Of a stretch of 64,000 nucleotides of DNA, positions 1 through 8,980 are shown in pieces. The notes below the pieces were generated by a model, which did no database searches, was not told the origin of the DNA, and saw only the letters and a list, made by a program, of their open reading frames with translations. Both the position numbers and the translations under genes were made by a program. Source of the stretch: Prochlorococcus sp. AG-412-P08 (lineage in GTDB: Bacteria; Cyanobacteriota; Cyanobacteriia; PCC-6307; Cyanobiaceae); NCBI GenBank assembly GCA_003214695.1, contig QCLI01000001.1, forward strand, positions 1 to 64,000, written 5' to 3'. Position 1 is the stretch's first letter. Each line of letters begins with the position of its first letter.

Positions 1-1
1 A

Positions 2-1003
2 ATAGCATCTGGTCCTCTTACTAGTGATGACTTTGCGATAGATATTAGAGCTTTTACAGGTCTTGAAGAATGCCATTTCTTCGATGCTGCAAGTCCAATC
101 GTTGAAGGTGAAAGTATTGATCTATCTTTAGCGTTTAAAGCAAGTCGTTATGACAAAGGAGATGCTGATTACATAAATTGTCCAATGAATAAGGAGCAAT
201 ATCTTGCTTTTAGAGCTGCATTGCTTAATGCTGAGCAAGCAGAAGTGAAAGGCTTTGATAAAGAATCTGCCACTTTTTTTGAAGGTTGTCTTCCAATAGA
301 AGAATTAGCAAGAAGAGGCGAAGATACGATGAGATACGGTCCCCTTAAACCTATTGGGCTTTGGGACCCTAGGTGGGGTGATTTAAAAAACAAGGAACTA
401 AGACAAGCAAAAAGAGCGTATGCAATAGTCCAACTTAGAAAAGAAGATACCGATGGCAGGCTATGGAACTTAGTTGGATTTCAGACAAACTTGAAATGGG
501 GAGAACAAAAGAGGATTCTTCGCTTAATTCCTGGGTTGCAGGATGCAGATTTTATACGTTTTGGTGTAATGCATCGAAACACATTTCTTGAGTCCCCAAA
601 ACTTTTAACTCCAACTCTTCAATTTAGAACAAGATCAAAACTTCTTGCTGCAGGTCAGATTACTGGCACGGAAGGATATGCCGCTGCCGTAGCTGGAGGG
701 TGGCTAGCTGGAACAAATGCAGCCTTATTAGCAATGAACCGTGAACCAATAACACTTCCGAAAACAACAATGATAGGTGCCTTAATTAATTTTATAAGTG
801 AGCCTAAACAAGAAAAAAAGTCAAGTCACAAAAATATTTTCCAACCAATGCCACCTAATTTTGCTCTTTTACCTGACCTGAATCGACGAATACGTGACAA
901 ACGTTGTCGCTATGGTGCTTATCGTGATAGAGCATTAGAAGAAATTAAAACCATTAAGAAAGAAATGGTAATTACTAATCCTATTAATCCTATAGAGCAA
1001 TGA
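2..1003 (+). CDS. trmFO: TrmFO, tRNA m5U54 methyltransferase (C-terminal part; 5' end outside window)
   Basis: The reading frame is open from the left edge, so the N-terminal FAD-binding part is missing. What remains (333 codons) matches the C-terminal two thirds of the folate- and FAD-dependent enzyme that makes 5-methyluridine at tRNA position 54. Visible family signatures are ASGPLTSD near the left edge, [27 protein letters not shown], and a late [20 protein letters not shown] segment that resembles the C-terminal glycine-rich FAD contact. It overlaps the next gene by 4 bases (ATGA), which suggests cotranscription with crtH. The internal ATG at 185 is not the true start, because the homologous sequence continues upstream of it. 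Confidence 0.93.
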   Translation: MASGPLTSDDFAIDIRAFTGLEECHFFDAASPIVEGESIDLSLAFKASRYDKGDADYINCPMNKEQYLAFRAALLNAEQAEVKGFDKESATFFEGCLPIEELARRGEDTMRYGPLKPIGLWDPRWGDLKNKELRQAKRAYAIVQLRKEDTDGRLWNLVGFQTNLKWGEQKRILRLIPGLQDADFIRFGVMHRNTFLESPKLLTPTLQFRTRSKLLAAGQITGTEGYAAAVAGGWLAGTNAALLAMNREPITLPKTTMIGALINFISEPKQEKKSSHKNIFQPMPPNFALLPDLNRRIRDKRCRYGAYRDRALEEIKTIKKEMVITNPINPIEQ

Positions 1004-2568
1004 ATTTAGATAAAGATATTCTTGAAAATAACAATGAAATTTTGTGGGATGCAATAGTTATTGGATCAGGAATTGGAGGGTTAGTTACTGCAACTCAACT
1101 AGCGGCAAAAGGAGCAAAAGTATTAGTTCTTGAGCGCTACATTATTCCAGGTGGAAGCAGCGGTGGCTTTCATCGGGAAGGTTATACTTTTGATGTTGGA
1201 GCCTCAATGATCTTTGGGTTTGGAGAAAAAGGCTACACAAATCTTTTAACAAGAGCACTCTCCGAAGTAGGAGAGGAATGCGAAACTATTCCAGATCCAG
1301 TTCAACTTGCATATCATCTTCCAAATGGTAAAGAAGTTGTCGTAAGTAGAAATTTTGATCAATTCATATCAAACCTAACTACTCTCTTCCCTCATGAAGA
1401 GTTAGGAATTAAAGCTTTCTATGAAACATGTTGGAAAGTTTTCAAATGTCTTGATTCAATGCCTCTCCTGTCCATTGAGGACCCTATGTACTTAGCCAAG
1501 GTCTTTATCAAAGCACCCTTAGCATGCTTAGGACTTGCACGATGGTTACCTTTCAACGTTGGCGATATAGCACGTCGATATATAAAAGATCAGGAACTTC
1601 TTAATTTTATAGACATCGAATGTTTTTGCTGGTCTGTAATGCCAGCCGAGAGAACTCCAATGATCAATGCTGGAATGGTCTTTTCAGATCGCCATGCTGG
1701 TGGCATTAACTATCCCAAAGGAGGTGTTGGAATTATAGCCGAGAAGTTAGTTAGAGGACTAAAAACAAATGGTGGGGAGATAGCCTATAGATCAAGGGTT
1801 ACAAAGATCATTATGAAGGACAAAAAAGCCGTTGGAGTAAAACTAGCAAATGGGAAAGAATTCTATGCAAGAACAATAGTTTCAAATGCCACTCGATGGG
1901 ATACGTTTGGAGGTGAAGGGGTGAAAGAACCACTAATAGGAGAAGAAGATACTCCTAACACTGAAATCAAATGGAGGAACCGTTATCAACCCTCTCCATC
2001 CTTCTTATCAATTCATCTAGGGGTTAAACAAACTTGCATTCCAAAAGGATCACACTGCCATCATTTAATCCTTAATGAATGGAAAGAAATGGAGACTGAA
2101 CAAGGCGTAGCTTTCATTTCTATCCCAACATTATTGGATAAATCCCTAGCACCAGAAGATCGCCATATTGTCCATGCATTTACGCCATCCTCCCTTTCAG
2201 AATGGAAAGGGTTGGATCCATCGAGCTATGCAAAGAAGAAAGAACTTGATGGCAATCTTCTGATCTCAAAAATCCAGGGAGTCTTCCCTCAGTTAAAAGA
2301 TAATATTGTTCATAAAGAAATTGGGACTCCCAGAAGTCATCGAAGGTTTCTAGGTCGACACAATGGTAGCTATGGTCCAATACCTAGGATGAGACTCCCA
2401 GGACTGCTGCCAATGCCGTTTAACAGTACAGCGATTGAAGGCCTCTACTGTGTAGGTGATTCATGCTTCCCAGGGCAAGGTTTGAATGCAGTAGCCTTCA
2501 GCGGTTTTGCATGTGCTCATAAAATAGGCGCCAAACTCGGAATTAACCCTTGGGCTCTTCCAGATTAA
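1000..2568 (+). CDS. crtH: CrtH, carotenoid (prolycopene) isomerase
   Basis: The 522-residue protein belongs to the CrtI/CRTISO family of FAD enzymes and should convert poly-cis-lycopene to all-trans lycopene in carotenoid synthesis. A dinucleotide-binding motif (VIGSGIGGL, about residues 20-28) is followed by [22 protein letters not shown]-terminal FAD segment reads [21 protein letters not shown], as in cyanobacterial CrtH. Length is close to the roughly 500 residues usual for the family. The ATG overlaps the trmFO stop by 4 bases. It is separated from phytoene desaturases (CrtP/CrtQ) by the CRTISO-like C-terminus, but the call rests on family resemblance only. Confidence 0.9.
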   Translation: MNLDKDILENNNEILWDAIVIGSGIGGLVTATQLAAKGAKVLVLERYIIPGGSSGGFHREGYTFDVGASMIFGFGEKGYTNLLTRALSEVGEECETIPDPVQLAYHLPNGKEVVVSRNFDQFISNLTTLFPHEELGIKAFYETCWKVFKCLDSMPLLSIEDPMYLAKVFIKAPLACLGLARWLPFNVGDIARRYIKDQELLNFIDIECFCWSVMPAERTPMINAGMVFSDRHAGGINYPKGGVGIIAEKLVRGLKTNGGEIAYRSRVTKIIMKDKKAVGVKLANGKEFYARTIVSNATRWDTFGGEGVKEPLIGEEDTPNTEIKWRNRYQPSPSFLSIHLGVKQTCIPKGSHCHHLILNEWKEMETEQGVAFISIPTLLDKSLAPEDRHIVHAFTPSSLSEWKGLDPSSYAKKKELDGNLLISKIQGVFPQLKDNIVHKEIGTPRSHRRFLGRHNGSYGPIPRMRLPGLLPMPFNSTAIEGLYCVGDSCFPGQGLNAVAFSGFACAHKIGAKLGINPWALPD

Positions 2569-2580
2569 TCAAAATAACGA

Positions 2581-3195
2581 TTACAAGATGGAACTAATTG
2601 TGATAGTCATCCCCGCACCAAAAAGAGACCATAGAATAACGTTCTTATTTTCCCAAAAGCGCTTAAGAGCAAACCTACCAAGATAAACAATGAGCGTCTG
2701 GATAACTAAAAGTCCTAAGGAGTATGCAAATAAGGGTGTTGGTTCAGCTCCAATCATTGAGTTGCCTAAGACAAAGCCATGGCTAAAAACAAATATCGGG
2801 ATCAGTACGAGAGGAAGTCTTCCAAAAGCAACTAAGGAAGCACAAACAACGCTAACCCCCATTACTGTCTCTGCTCCTGAAAAGATAGGTATGAATTGAG
2901 AGAATGTTGTCCCCAATAAACCAACAAATAACAATAGTGGAACTCTTGTAAATAGAGAAACACCTCCAATCAAACCAACAGATATAAGAAAAAGTAAATG
3001 ATCAAAGCCAAGTATGGGATGAGCTAAACCACTTGCAAATCCCTGGAGAAAATTAAAATTCCCCATTTGAGATTCCCATGGATGATGAGCTTCAGCAGGG
3101 AAGGGAATAAAAGCAAAAGCAACAAGGATTAAACCAATAGTTGAAAAAATTTTTTTTAATATGGTTTCATTAACCATATTTTCTGAGCTTTGCAT
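2581..3195 (-). CDS. hupE: HupE/UreJ-family membrane protein (probable nickel/metal transporter)
   Basis: This 204-residue protein has a signal-peptide-like N-terminus ending near AEAHHPW, followed by about six hydrophobic segments. The family motif HPILGFDHLLFL, with conserved His and Asp, lies just after the signal region. HupE/UreJ proteins are thought to move nickel for hydrogenase or urease; urease is the likely user in a picocyanobacterium, but no urease gene is in the window. An upstream ATG at 3297 would overlap the next gene. The ATG at 3195 was chosen because AGAGGA lies 7 bases before it. It lies tail to tail with crtH, 12 bases apart. Confidence 0.8.
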   Translation of the reverse strand: MQSSENMVNETILKKIFSTIGLILVAFAFIPFPAEAHHPWESQMGNFNFLQGFASGLAHPILGFDHLLFLISVGLIGGVSLFTRVPLLLFVGLLGTTFSQFIPIFSGAETVMGVSVVCASLVAFGRLPLVLIPIFVFSHGFVLGNSMIGAEPTPLFAYSLGLLVIQTLIVYLGRFALKRFWENKNVILWSLFGAGMTITISSIL

Positions 3196-3202
3196 TAAGA
3201 CA

Positions 3203-3208
3203 TCCTCT
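3203..3208 (-). promoter_or_regulatory. Ribosome binding site for hupE
   Basis: AGAGGA on the minus strand, 7 bases before the ATG at 3195. It decides this start over the in-frame ATGs at 3297 and 3177. Confidence 0.5.
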
Positions 3209-3220
3209 TCAATAAGGATC

Positions 3221-3709
3221 TTATAAAGGATTGTCTTCAATAGAGCTAAACCAATCAGGAATTGACTCAAAATAACCAGAATTGAAATTATTTTCACTTG
3301 CTTTTGCCCGAGAACAACAAGTCCTTCCAGAGTGACTTATCAACAAGATGTTGTTTGCCCATTCCCAAACAAGTTTTGCGGTAGATTCCATCCCTACGTT
3401 CTCCATTATGCGAAGATCCAAAGCCTTCTGAGCATGTAACTCCCTCCATTGAGGGATAAGAGGATCATCTTGATTAACCAAAAAGGTATGATCAAATTGT
3501 TCTTTCAACTTTTGTCTTAACTGTTTAAAGCTGGAGAAATCAACAACAAACCCATGCTGGTCTAATGACTTGGCTTTAAACCAAAAAGTAAAGCTTCTAC
3601 TGTATCCATGAACAAAGCTACAATGACCAGAATGCTTCCATTGTCTATGGCAACATGGGTAGCCCTCGAAATGCTTACTGCAGCTAAAACTAGTAATTTG
3701 ATTAGACAT
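3221..3709 (-). CDS. 6-pyruvoyl-tetrahydropterin synthase / QueD-like protein
   Basis: The 162-residue protein resembles the 6-carboxy-tetrahydropterin synthase family (COG0720), which acts on dihydroneopterin triphosphate in queuosine or pterin synthesis. Supporting motifs are PCCHRQW (His21), GHCSFVHGYS (His34), VVDFSSFK, FDHTFLV and MESTAKLVWEWA. The usual HGH zinc motif reads HGY here, so the third zinc ligand is a tyrosine. The C-terminus carries about 30 extra residues with a CC pair. The exact reaction cannot be told from sequence; QueD or a pterin-specific relative are both possible. folE, which makes the precursor, is at 41.7 kb. Confidence 0.75.
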   Translation of the reverse strand: MSNQITSFSCSKHFEGYPCCHRQWKHSGHCSFVHGYSRSFTFWFKAKSLDQHGFVVDFSSFKQLRQKLKEQFDHTFLVNQDDPLIPQWRELHAQKALDLRIMENVGMESTAKLVWEWANNILLISHSGRTCCSRAKASENNFNSGYFESIPDWFSSIEDNPL

Positions 3710-3778
3710 CTAACTCATGCTTGAGGGAACTCAATAAAAAGATGATCGGAATCAAAGTTTTCTTTCTTTATTAAGAAT

Positions 3779-4435
3779 ATGACGCCACTGAACCAAGAAT
3801 TCATAGAAAAACTTCGTTTTAATGAAAAAGGTCTGATCCCAGCAATTGCTCAAGATTGGTTAGATGGAGCTATTTTAATGATGGCTTGGGCTAACAAAGA
3901 TTCATTAAAGAAAACCTTACAAACAGGCGAAGTGCACTACTGGAGCAGATCAAGAGAACAGCTCTGGCACAAAGGCGAAACAAGCGGTCACACTCAACGA
4001 CTTAAAGATATTCGATTCGATTGTGATTCAGATGCAATAATTCTTTCTATTGAACAAATTGGTTCAATAGCATGCCATAAAGGTTCAAGAAGCTGTTTCT
4101 TCAATGACATTACAGAAAATCCTCCGGAAGCGAGGTCAACCTTCCTCCCTCCAATTGCAGACTCTTGTAGTGAACTCTTCGAAACAATAAAAGACAGATC
4201 AAAAAACCCAAAGACTCAAAGTTACACCAATAGTCTTCTAAAAGGAGGGGACAATAAGATCCTCAAGAAAATCGGAGAGGAATCAGCTGAATTTGTAATG
4301 GCCTGCAAAGACAATGTACCTGAGTCCATTTCAAATGAAGCCGCTGATTTAATTTTCCACTTACAAGTAGCTCTTAAATATCATAATGTCGATTGGAGAG
4401 ATGTTTTAGAAGTTTTGAAAAAAAGACGATCCTAA
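3779..4435 (+). CDS. hisIE: HisIE, bifunctional phosphoribosyl-AMP cyclohydrolase / phosphoribosyl-ATP pyrophosphatase
   Basis: Two fused domains carry out the second and third steps of histidine synthesis. The N-terminal HisI domain (about residues 10-110) has MMAWAN, YWSRSR, LWHKGETSGH and the zinc-binding cysteines in FDCDSDA and CHKGSRSC. The C-terminal HisE domain (about 125-218) has SYTNSLLKGG, KKIGEESAEFVMA and NEAADLIFHL. The length of 218 matches the fused form. It is divergent from the QueD-like gene and not in a his operon; hisG lies 16 kb away. Confidence 0.95.
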   Translation: MTPLNQEFIEKLRFNEKGLIPAIAQDWLDGAILMMAWANKDSLKKTLQTGEVHYWSRSREQLWHKGETSGHTQRLKDIRFDCDSDAIILSIEQIGSIACHKGSRSCFFNDITENPPEARSTFLPPIADSCSELFETIKDRSKNPKTQSYTNSLLKGGDNKILKKIGEESAEFVMACKDNVPESISNEAADLIFHLQVALKYHNVDWRDVLEVLKKRRS

Positions 4436-4475
4436 GAAAAAACTTAACCCATTAATTCCCAATTTTTTTTTAATC

Positions 4476-4967
4476 TTAAGCACCTGGTAGGCCTATGCCA
4501 CGTGACATAGAAGTAGCCATTAAAGGAATCAATAAAAACCCAATTAGTTCTATATTAATTATCATCCTAAACCTTGATACTAGATTTGATGTAAGAGAAG
4601 GTAACTTATTTTTACTTATAGGTATAGCCCAAAGAATATATGTAATGGTTGGATAAAGCGAAAGTAGCCCAATAGCAATATAAGAACCTACTTTAAACCA
4701 AAACAATGGATTTTGAGTATAGAATTCTGGCCCTTGTCCAAAATATCTAACTCTTAAAATTCCAGTAACTATTATGATTAAACCTGCCAAGCCATAAACA
4801 ATATCTGCCAAGATTATCGAGATAGCATCATCTCTACTTAAATCAATTTTCAAACGTAATCTTTCAAAAAGTAGTGCCCCAAAACAAAGAACTATGCACA
4901 AGTAATGTAAGTAGGCAATGAATGCACTTTGAAAAACTGGCTGATCAAAGAAGGTGCCTAAGACCAT
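4476..4967 (-). CDS. DUF2214-family integral membrane protein
   Basis: A 163-residue protein with four or five hydrophobic helices and few charged residues. The segments YLHYLCIVLCFGALLFERL and ILRVRYFGQGPEFYTQNPLFWFKVG match the cyanobacterial DUF2214 family as I recall it. Function is unknown. It converges with hisIE, 40 bases apart, and a run of T/A lies in the gap. Confidence 0.7.
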   Translation of the reverse strand: MVLGTFFDQPVFQSAFIAYLHYLCIVLCFGALLFERLRLKIDLSRDDAISIILADIVYGLAGLIIIVTGILRVRYFGQGPEFYTQNPLFWFKVGSYIAIGLLSLYPTITYILWAIPISKNKLPSLTSNLVSRFRMIINIELIGFLLIPLMATSMSRGIGLPGA

Positions 4968-5158
4968 CGGTAAAAAAACAATAAGCTATGAGCCTAGCCA
5001 AAAGATGTCATTTCCGTAATAACTTGGGCCAAAAAGTGGCTAGTTAGTGAGAAATATTCAGAATAAAAAAGACTAAATTATGAACCTAAGATGAATTTAG
5101 AACTCTCGCCTGCATTACGCGAAAGTTAATATTTTTATCTTGATTTTACTTATAATAA

Positions 5159-5164
5159 AAGGAG
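5159..5164 (+). promoter_or_regulatory. Ribosome binding site for the sigma factor (GTG start)
   Basis: AAGGAG, 9 bases before the GTG at 5174, supports this non-ATG start. A TATAAT hexamer at 5151-5156 lies directly upstream. If it is a -10 element, the leader would be only about a dozen bases long. Confidence 0.5.
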
Positions 5165-5173
5165 TTTGAAATC

Positions 5174-6106
5174 GTGAGTTCTTTAAGTGACTTTCTTGGA
5201 GAAATAGGAAGACATCCACTACTGACACCTGAAGAAGAACTCATCATGGGGAGGAAGGTTCAGACTATGGTTGCCCTTTTAGAGCGATGTAACCCAACTG
5301 ATAACAAAGATCAGCAATGTAATTACTCAGATCTTGAAAAAAAAGCTATCAAAGTAGGAGAAAAAGCCAAAAATGAAATGATCACGGCAAACCTAAGGTT
5401 AGTGGTCAACTTGGCTAAAAAATATCAAGGGAAAGGGCTAGAGCTACTAGATTTAATTCAAGAAGGTACTATTGGATTAACTCGTGCAGTGGAAAAATAT
5501 GATCCCAAAAGAGGTCATCGTTTCTCTACCTATGCATATTGGTGGATTAGGCAAGGTTTAAACCGAGCTTTGTCAACTCAGAGCAGGACTATAAGGATTC
5601 CAGTAAATATTAACGAGAAACTAACAAAACTCCGAACTGCAAAGTCTCAATTGATGCAACAAAATGGTACTCATCCAACTGTAGCTCAGCTGGCTCAAAA
5701 GATGACTCTCTCTGCTGAAGATGTTGAAGAACTACTTGAGTGTGAGATGAGAAGTATTACAGTCAGCCTTCAAGGAGTTATTCAATCAAAATCAGAACCT
5801 TCTGAACTGGGTGATCTTTTACCAAGCGATGAAGTTCCGCCTATGGAACTTGCAGAATTAGCTGAAAGGAATGATTCCGCATGGTCCTTACTGAACCAAG
5901 CCAATCTCACACCTAAAGAAAGAACAATTGTTAGCCTTCGTTTTGGTCTTGATGGCACAAATGAATGGAGAACTCTGGCTAAAGTTGCAGGGCATATGAA
6001 CTGTAGTAGAGAATATTGCAGACAAGTAGTGCAAAGAGCCTTAAGAAAACTTAGAAAAACAGGTATTCAAAGTGGCTTGGTTGAACCAAGCCTACAGAAT
6101 GAATAA
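5174..6106 (+). CDS. Group 2 RpoD-like RNA polymerase sigma factor
   Basis: A 310-residue sigma-70 family protein without the long region 1.1 of the main factor. SLSDFLGEIGRHPLLTPEEE is region 1.2. Region 2 follows with MITANLRLVVNLAKKYQGKG, LLDLIQEGTIGLTRAVEKYD and FSTYAYWWIRQGLNRAL. Region 3 follows RIPVNINEKL, and region 4.2 contains REYCRQVVQRALRKLRKTG. Group 2 factors in cyanobacteria direct stress, light or circadian transcription and are usually dispensable. Which SigB-E subgroup it belongs to cannot be settled here. It starts with GTG behind AAGGAG. Confidence 0.93.
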   Translation: MSSLSDFLGEIGRHPLLTPEEELIMGRKVQTMVALLERCNPTDNKDQQCNYSDLEKKAIKVGEKAKNEMITANLRLVVNLAKKYQGKGLELLDLIQEGTIGLTRAVEKYDPKRGHRFSTYAYWWIRQGLNRALSTQSRTIRIPVNINEKLTKLRTAKSQLMQQNGTHPTVAQLAQKMTLSAEDVEELLECEMRSITVSLQGVIQSKSEPSELGDLLPSDEVPPMELAELAERNDSAWSLLNQANLTPKERTIVSLRFGLDGTNEWRTLAKVAGHMNCSREYCRQVVQRALRKLRKTGIQSGLVEPSLQNE

Positions 6107-6159
6107 GAACCTAGATATTCCCAGTTCCTCACTTTAACAAACAATAATCACCTATCAAC

Positions 6160-6525
6160 ATGTCAGAAGAAACAAGCAATGAACAGGAGATTTTCGAAGC
6201 AGAAGTAATTGATAGTTCAGTTATTGATGAGAATATTTTCAAGAAGGTTTTACTAAAAGCTGGGAGAACTCTTGCCAAGCCAGCATTAGAAGCATTTGAA
6301 ATGATTTTAGATCCATCAACACCCCCTCAAGCAAGAGTTTCTTTAATTGCAGCCCTTACATATTTAATTATGCCTATTGATTTAATGCCAGATTTTATTC
6401 CCGTCGCAGGATTTAGCGATGATCTTGTTGCGCTTACTGCTGTAATAAGTCTATGGAACAAACATATGAGTCCTGCTATACGTAATAGAGCTCGTCAAAA
6501 ACTTGACGAATGGTTTCCCCTTTAA
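6160..6525 (+). CDS. YkvA/DUF1232 small membrane protein
   Basis: 121 residues. The DUF1232 signature is clear: ARVSLIAALTYLIMPIDLMPDFIPVAGFSDDL, here abbreviated by its key parts YLIMPIDLMPDFIP and GFSDDLVAL. An acidic N-terminus of about 35 residues precedes it. The family is small, probably membrane-associated, and of unknown role. The next gene starts 5 bases after its stop, so the two are probably cotranscribed. Confidence 0.8.
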   Translation: MSEETSNEQEIFEAEVIDSSVIDENIFKKVLLKAGRTLAKPALEAFEMILDPSTPPQARVSLIAALTYLIMPIDLMPDFIPVAGFSDDLVALTAVISLWNKHMSPAIRNRARQKLDEWFPL

Positions 6526-6529
6526 AACA

Positions 6530-6844
6530 ATGACTAAATGGAATAAAGAAATAGAAGAAGAAGTTACTCTTCTAGTCAAAGATTGGCTTAAACAAAAAAA
6601 GAAAACCCAAAAAGATCTTAAAGGGATTCTAAACGCAAGCTCAGAGAGAATGCCTGTATTAATAGAAATGCTGAAATTAGAATATTCTGCAGGAGGATTA
6701 GCTCAACTTTTAAAAGTTCTCTGCGCAGCGGAAGAATCCTGGGAACAAGGTAATCAGATCAAGCAAAGTGAAGAAATTTTTTCAGATCCATTTGGTCAAC
6801 TTGATCTTCTTCTAGAAGAACTCAAAGAAGACTGTAATACCTAA
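6530..6844 (+). CDS. Conserved hypothetical protein
   Basis: 104 residues, charged and probably all-helical, with the Lys-rich stretch KQKKKTQKDLKG and a C-terminus rich in Glu/Asp (DPFGQLDLLLEELKED). No membrane segment or known motif is seen. The ATG at 6530 is preferred to 6503 because the latter lies inside the YkvA-family gene. It follows that gene in what looks like an operon. Function unknown. Confidence 0.6.
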   Translation: MTKWNKEIEEEVTLLVKDWLKQKKKTQKDLKGILNASSERMPVLIEMLKLEYSAGGLAQLLKVLCAAEESWEQGNQIKQSEEIFSDPFGQLDLLLEELKEDCNT

Positions 6845-6873
6845 TCCAAGATAAATCATCTATGGTCAATTGA

Positions 6874-7260
6874 ATGAAATTCAAATATGCATTTAAAAGT
6901 TGTTTGGATCAATTTTTAAATGCCATTAAGGTATTTATCTTAAGTACACTCATCATTGCGTCATGTGCAAGTCGTCCAAACAAAGTCTTTGCTCTTAATG
7001 AGAACGTAGGGGAACATCTCTTCATCGAAAATTGCGCCGGATGTCACATAAATGGTGGGAATATCATAAGAAGGAATAAAACCTTAAAGGCGAAAGACTT
7101 AAAAAGAAATGGAGTAGATACAACAGAGAAAATTGCAAAGATCGCCAGAGAAGGGATAGGAATTATGGATGGTTATGAAGAAGTTCTAGGTGAAAAAGGA
7201 GATCAGCTAGTTGCAAATTGGATATTGAAACAAGCTCAGAAAGCCTGGGTCCAAGGATAA
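6874..7260 (+). CDS. c-type cytochrome, cytochrome c6-like
   Basis: 128 residues: a hydrophobic signal segment (VFILSTLIIASCAS) with a probable cleavage after VFA, then a single-haem domain. The haem site is CAGCH in FIENCAGCHINGGNIIRRN. The C-terminal helix VANWILKQAQKAW is typical of cytochrome c6. The expected sixth ligand is Met in GIGIMDGYEE rather than the MPAF sequence of standard c6, so redox potential may differ. It probably works in the thylakoid lumen or periplasm as an electron carrier. A role as the main PetJ is unproven. Confidence 0.8.
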   Translation: MKFKYAFKSCLDQFLNAIKVFILSTLIIASCASRPNKVFALNENVGEHLFIENCAGCHINGGNIIRRNKTLKAKDLKRNGVDTTEKIAKIAREGIGIMDGYEEVLGEKGDQLVANWILKQAQKAWVQG

Positions 7261-7511
7261 ATATCTAATGAAGTCCATATTTGCTCTTTCCAGTAAACGT
7301 CATCTTCTAAAAGTTTCTTTAGATCATCAATAGTTGAAGCTTCAAAAACTCCAAATACGTATCTATTACATTTCGTAGGTCCCAAGGTTATGAGTATCCC
7401 TTCTTCCTTGAGTTTACTAAGCCTAGATAAATGCTCATCACGAAAAGGTGTTCGCTTTGCAATAGCATTTTGACAATAAGTACCGAAAAGAACAAATCTC
7501 TCCATTGCCAT
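7236..7511 (-). CDS. YciI-family protein
   Basis: 91 residues of the dimeric alpha-beta barrel (YciI) fold: FVLFGTYCQNAIAKRTPFRDEHLSRL, given here by its marks RDEHL and GILITLGP, then FGVFEASTIDDLKKLLEDD. Its 3' end overlaps the cytochrome gene by 25 bases on the opposite strand. An alternative ATG at 7505 would shorten it by two residues. The family has no agreed function. Confidence 0.75.
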   Translation of the reverse strand: MAMERFVLFGTYCQNAIAKRTPFRDEHLSRLSKLKEEGILITLGPTKCNRYVFGVFEASTIDDLKKLLEDDVYWKEQIWTSLDIYPWTQAF

Positions 7512-7609
7512 CAGAGTTTAATTAATTGGATGAAAATTATAATTAAATGATTGCACAATTGGCATACTAATTGCTATGTTATTTAAGTAGATCAATTTAT
7601 TACTTAACT

Positions 7610-7978
7610 ATGCTCACAGGTAGCGACCTGCTCACTAAAGTCAAAGAACTTGGTGATGTCAGTAAATCAGATCTTGTTCGTGCATGTGGATATGTATCCA
7701 ACAAGAAGGATGGTGGCGAAAGACTAAACTTCACTGCCTTTTACGAAGCTCTACTAGAAGCGAAAGGCGTAAGCCTAGGTGCAACTGGTGTAGCAGGTAT
7801 TGGAAAAGGTGGTAGAAAGCTTAGCTATGTTGCAACTGTTCAAGGCAACGGCAATCTATTAATTGGTAAAGCATATACAGCTTTACTAGACCTTAAAGCT
7901 GGGGATGAATTTGAAATCAAACTAGGTCGTAAGCAAATCAGACTTGTTCCTGCTGGCGCAGAAGATTCTGACGATTAG
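7610..7978 (+). CDS. Cyanobacterial AbrB-like transcription regulator
   Basis: 122 residues of the cyAbrB family, whose members bind DNA broadly and tune carbon and nitrogen genes in cyanobacteria. The N-terminus LTGSDLLTKVKELGDVSKSD leads into a central GVAGIGKGGRKLSY. The C-terminal AbrB swapped-hairpin region contains LLIGKAYTALLDLKAGDEFEI and LGRKQIRLV. The ATG at 7610 fits the family N-terminus; the ATG 39 bases upstream adds unrelated residues. A good terminator follows. Because CO2-fixation genes are typical targets of this family, it is a candidate regulator of the carboxysome operon, which is inference. Confidence 0.88.
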   Translation: MLTGSDLLTKVKELGDVSKSDLVRACGYVSNKKDGGERLNFTAFYEALLEAKGVSLGATGVAGIGKGGRKLSYVATVQGNGNLLIGKAYTALLDLKAGDEFEIKLGRKQIRLVPAGAEDSDD

Positions 7979-8038
7979 AAAAATAAATATGTAACTTGAT
8001 TTTTCAAGAATACATAATCTCTAAAACCTTTAAATCTA

Positions 8039-8067
8039 AGCTTCAGAATAAATCTGAGGCTTTTTTA
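8039..8067 (+). terminator. Rho-independent terminator of the cyAbrB gene
   Basis: AGCTTCAGA, a five-base loop, then TCTGAGGCT (9 pairs, one G-T) followed by a run of Ts. It lies 60 bases after the stop codon. Confidence 0.8.
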
Positions 8068-8110
8068 TTTGCCTATATCACTTTATCTTTATCATTTTTT
8101 CTATAAATCT

Positions 8111-8947
8111 CTAACCAGCTGCTTTACGAAGTTCTCTACAGAAATCACCTGCTTCGTCTACTGCCTTCTTATCAGATGCATTAGCAATCCTCTTAACAAG
8201 AGCACTGCCAACTATCGCACCATCTGCTCCCCATTCTCTAACTTGACTTACATGTTTAGCATCAGAAATACCAAAACCAACAGCAACAGGATTAGAACTA
8301 AATTGCTTAATTTTTTGCACTAGGAAATTAACACGATCTTCTAGATTTGAACGTTCACCAGTAACTCCAGTGACGCTTACAAGATAAGTAAACCCTTTGC
8401 TTCTTGAGCAAATCTTTTTCATACGTTCTAAAGGAGTTGTAGGTGCAACTAAAAGAACTAAATCAAGTTTACTCTCTGCTGCAATTGAGGATAATTTTTC
8501 CGCTTCTTCTAAGGGTAAGTCTGGAACAACTAAACCAGAGGCTCCGGCCTTAGCAGCCTGACAACAAAAGTTCTCCATGCCACAATTAAGCAAAGGATTG
8601 CTATATGTAAAAAGTACTATTGGAATGGTTAGTTTTTCTTTCAAATTGGACAGCATTTCTAAAACTGCTTTTGGAGAAGTTCCAGCAGAAAGTGCACGAG
8701 AAGCCGCCAACTGTATTATCGGTCCATCTGCAAGTGGATCGCTGTATGGAATTCCCAATTCGATAATATCTGCGCCTTCAGCCTGAAGTCTTAATAATAT
8801 TTGAGCTGATGTATTAATATCTGGGTCTCCTGCCATTATAAAAGGCATTAATGCAATTTTCTCTTCTTTTTTTATTTGAGCAAAACAGGTTTCTAGTTTT
8901 GAGGGTTGAATCGAATCACTACTAAGAATTTCTTGCTTAAAATTCAT
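8111..8947 (-). CDS. trpA: TrpA, tryptophan synthase alpha chain
   Basis: A 278-residue TIM-barrel enzyme that cleaves indole-3-glycerol phosphate to indole and glyceraldehyde phosphate. Motifs are [29 protein letters not shown] (catalytic Glu and Asp), [34 protein letters not shown] and [10 protein letters not shown] with VGSALVKRI. The N-terminus is about 15 residues longer than usual. The partner TrpB is not in the window; trpF is at 40.9 kb. Next upstream on the same strand are the DUF3007 and ndhL genes. Confidence 0.96.
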   Translation of the reverse strand: MNFKQEILSSDSIQPSKLETCFAQIKKEEKIALMPFIMAGDPDINTSAQILLRLQAEGADIIELGIPYSDPLADGPIIQLAASRALSAGTSPKAVLEMLSNLKEKLTIPIVLFTYSNPLLNCGMENFCCQAAKAGASGLVVPDLPLEEAEKLSSIAAESKLDLVLLVAPTTPLERMKKICSRSKGFTYLVSVTGVTGERSNLEDRVNFLVQKIKQFSSNPVAVGFGISDAKHVSQVREWGADGAIVGSALVKRIANASDKKAVDEAGDFCRELRKAAG

Positions 8948-8980
8948 TAAGGAATAACTGAGAATGAATAAAGACTCTAA

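Noticed and set aside
6074..6092. GGCTTGGTT-G-AACCAAGCC at the end of the sigma factor gene
   Set aside because: Nine-base arms with a one-base centre are expected about once or twice by chance, and no T run follows.
8069..8323. 84-codon plus-strand frame
   Set aside because: Shadow of trpA on the opposite strand.
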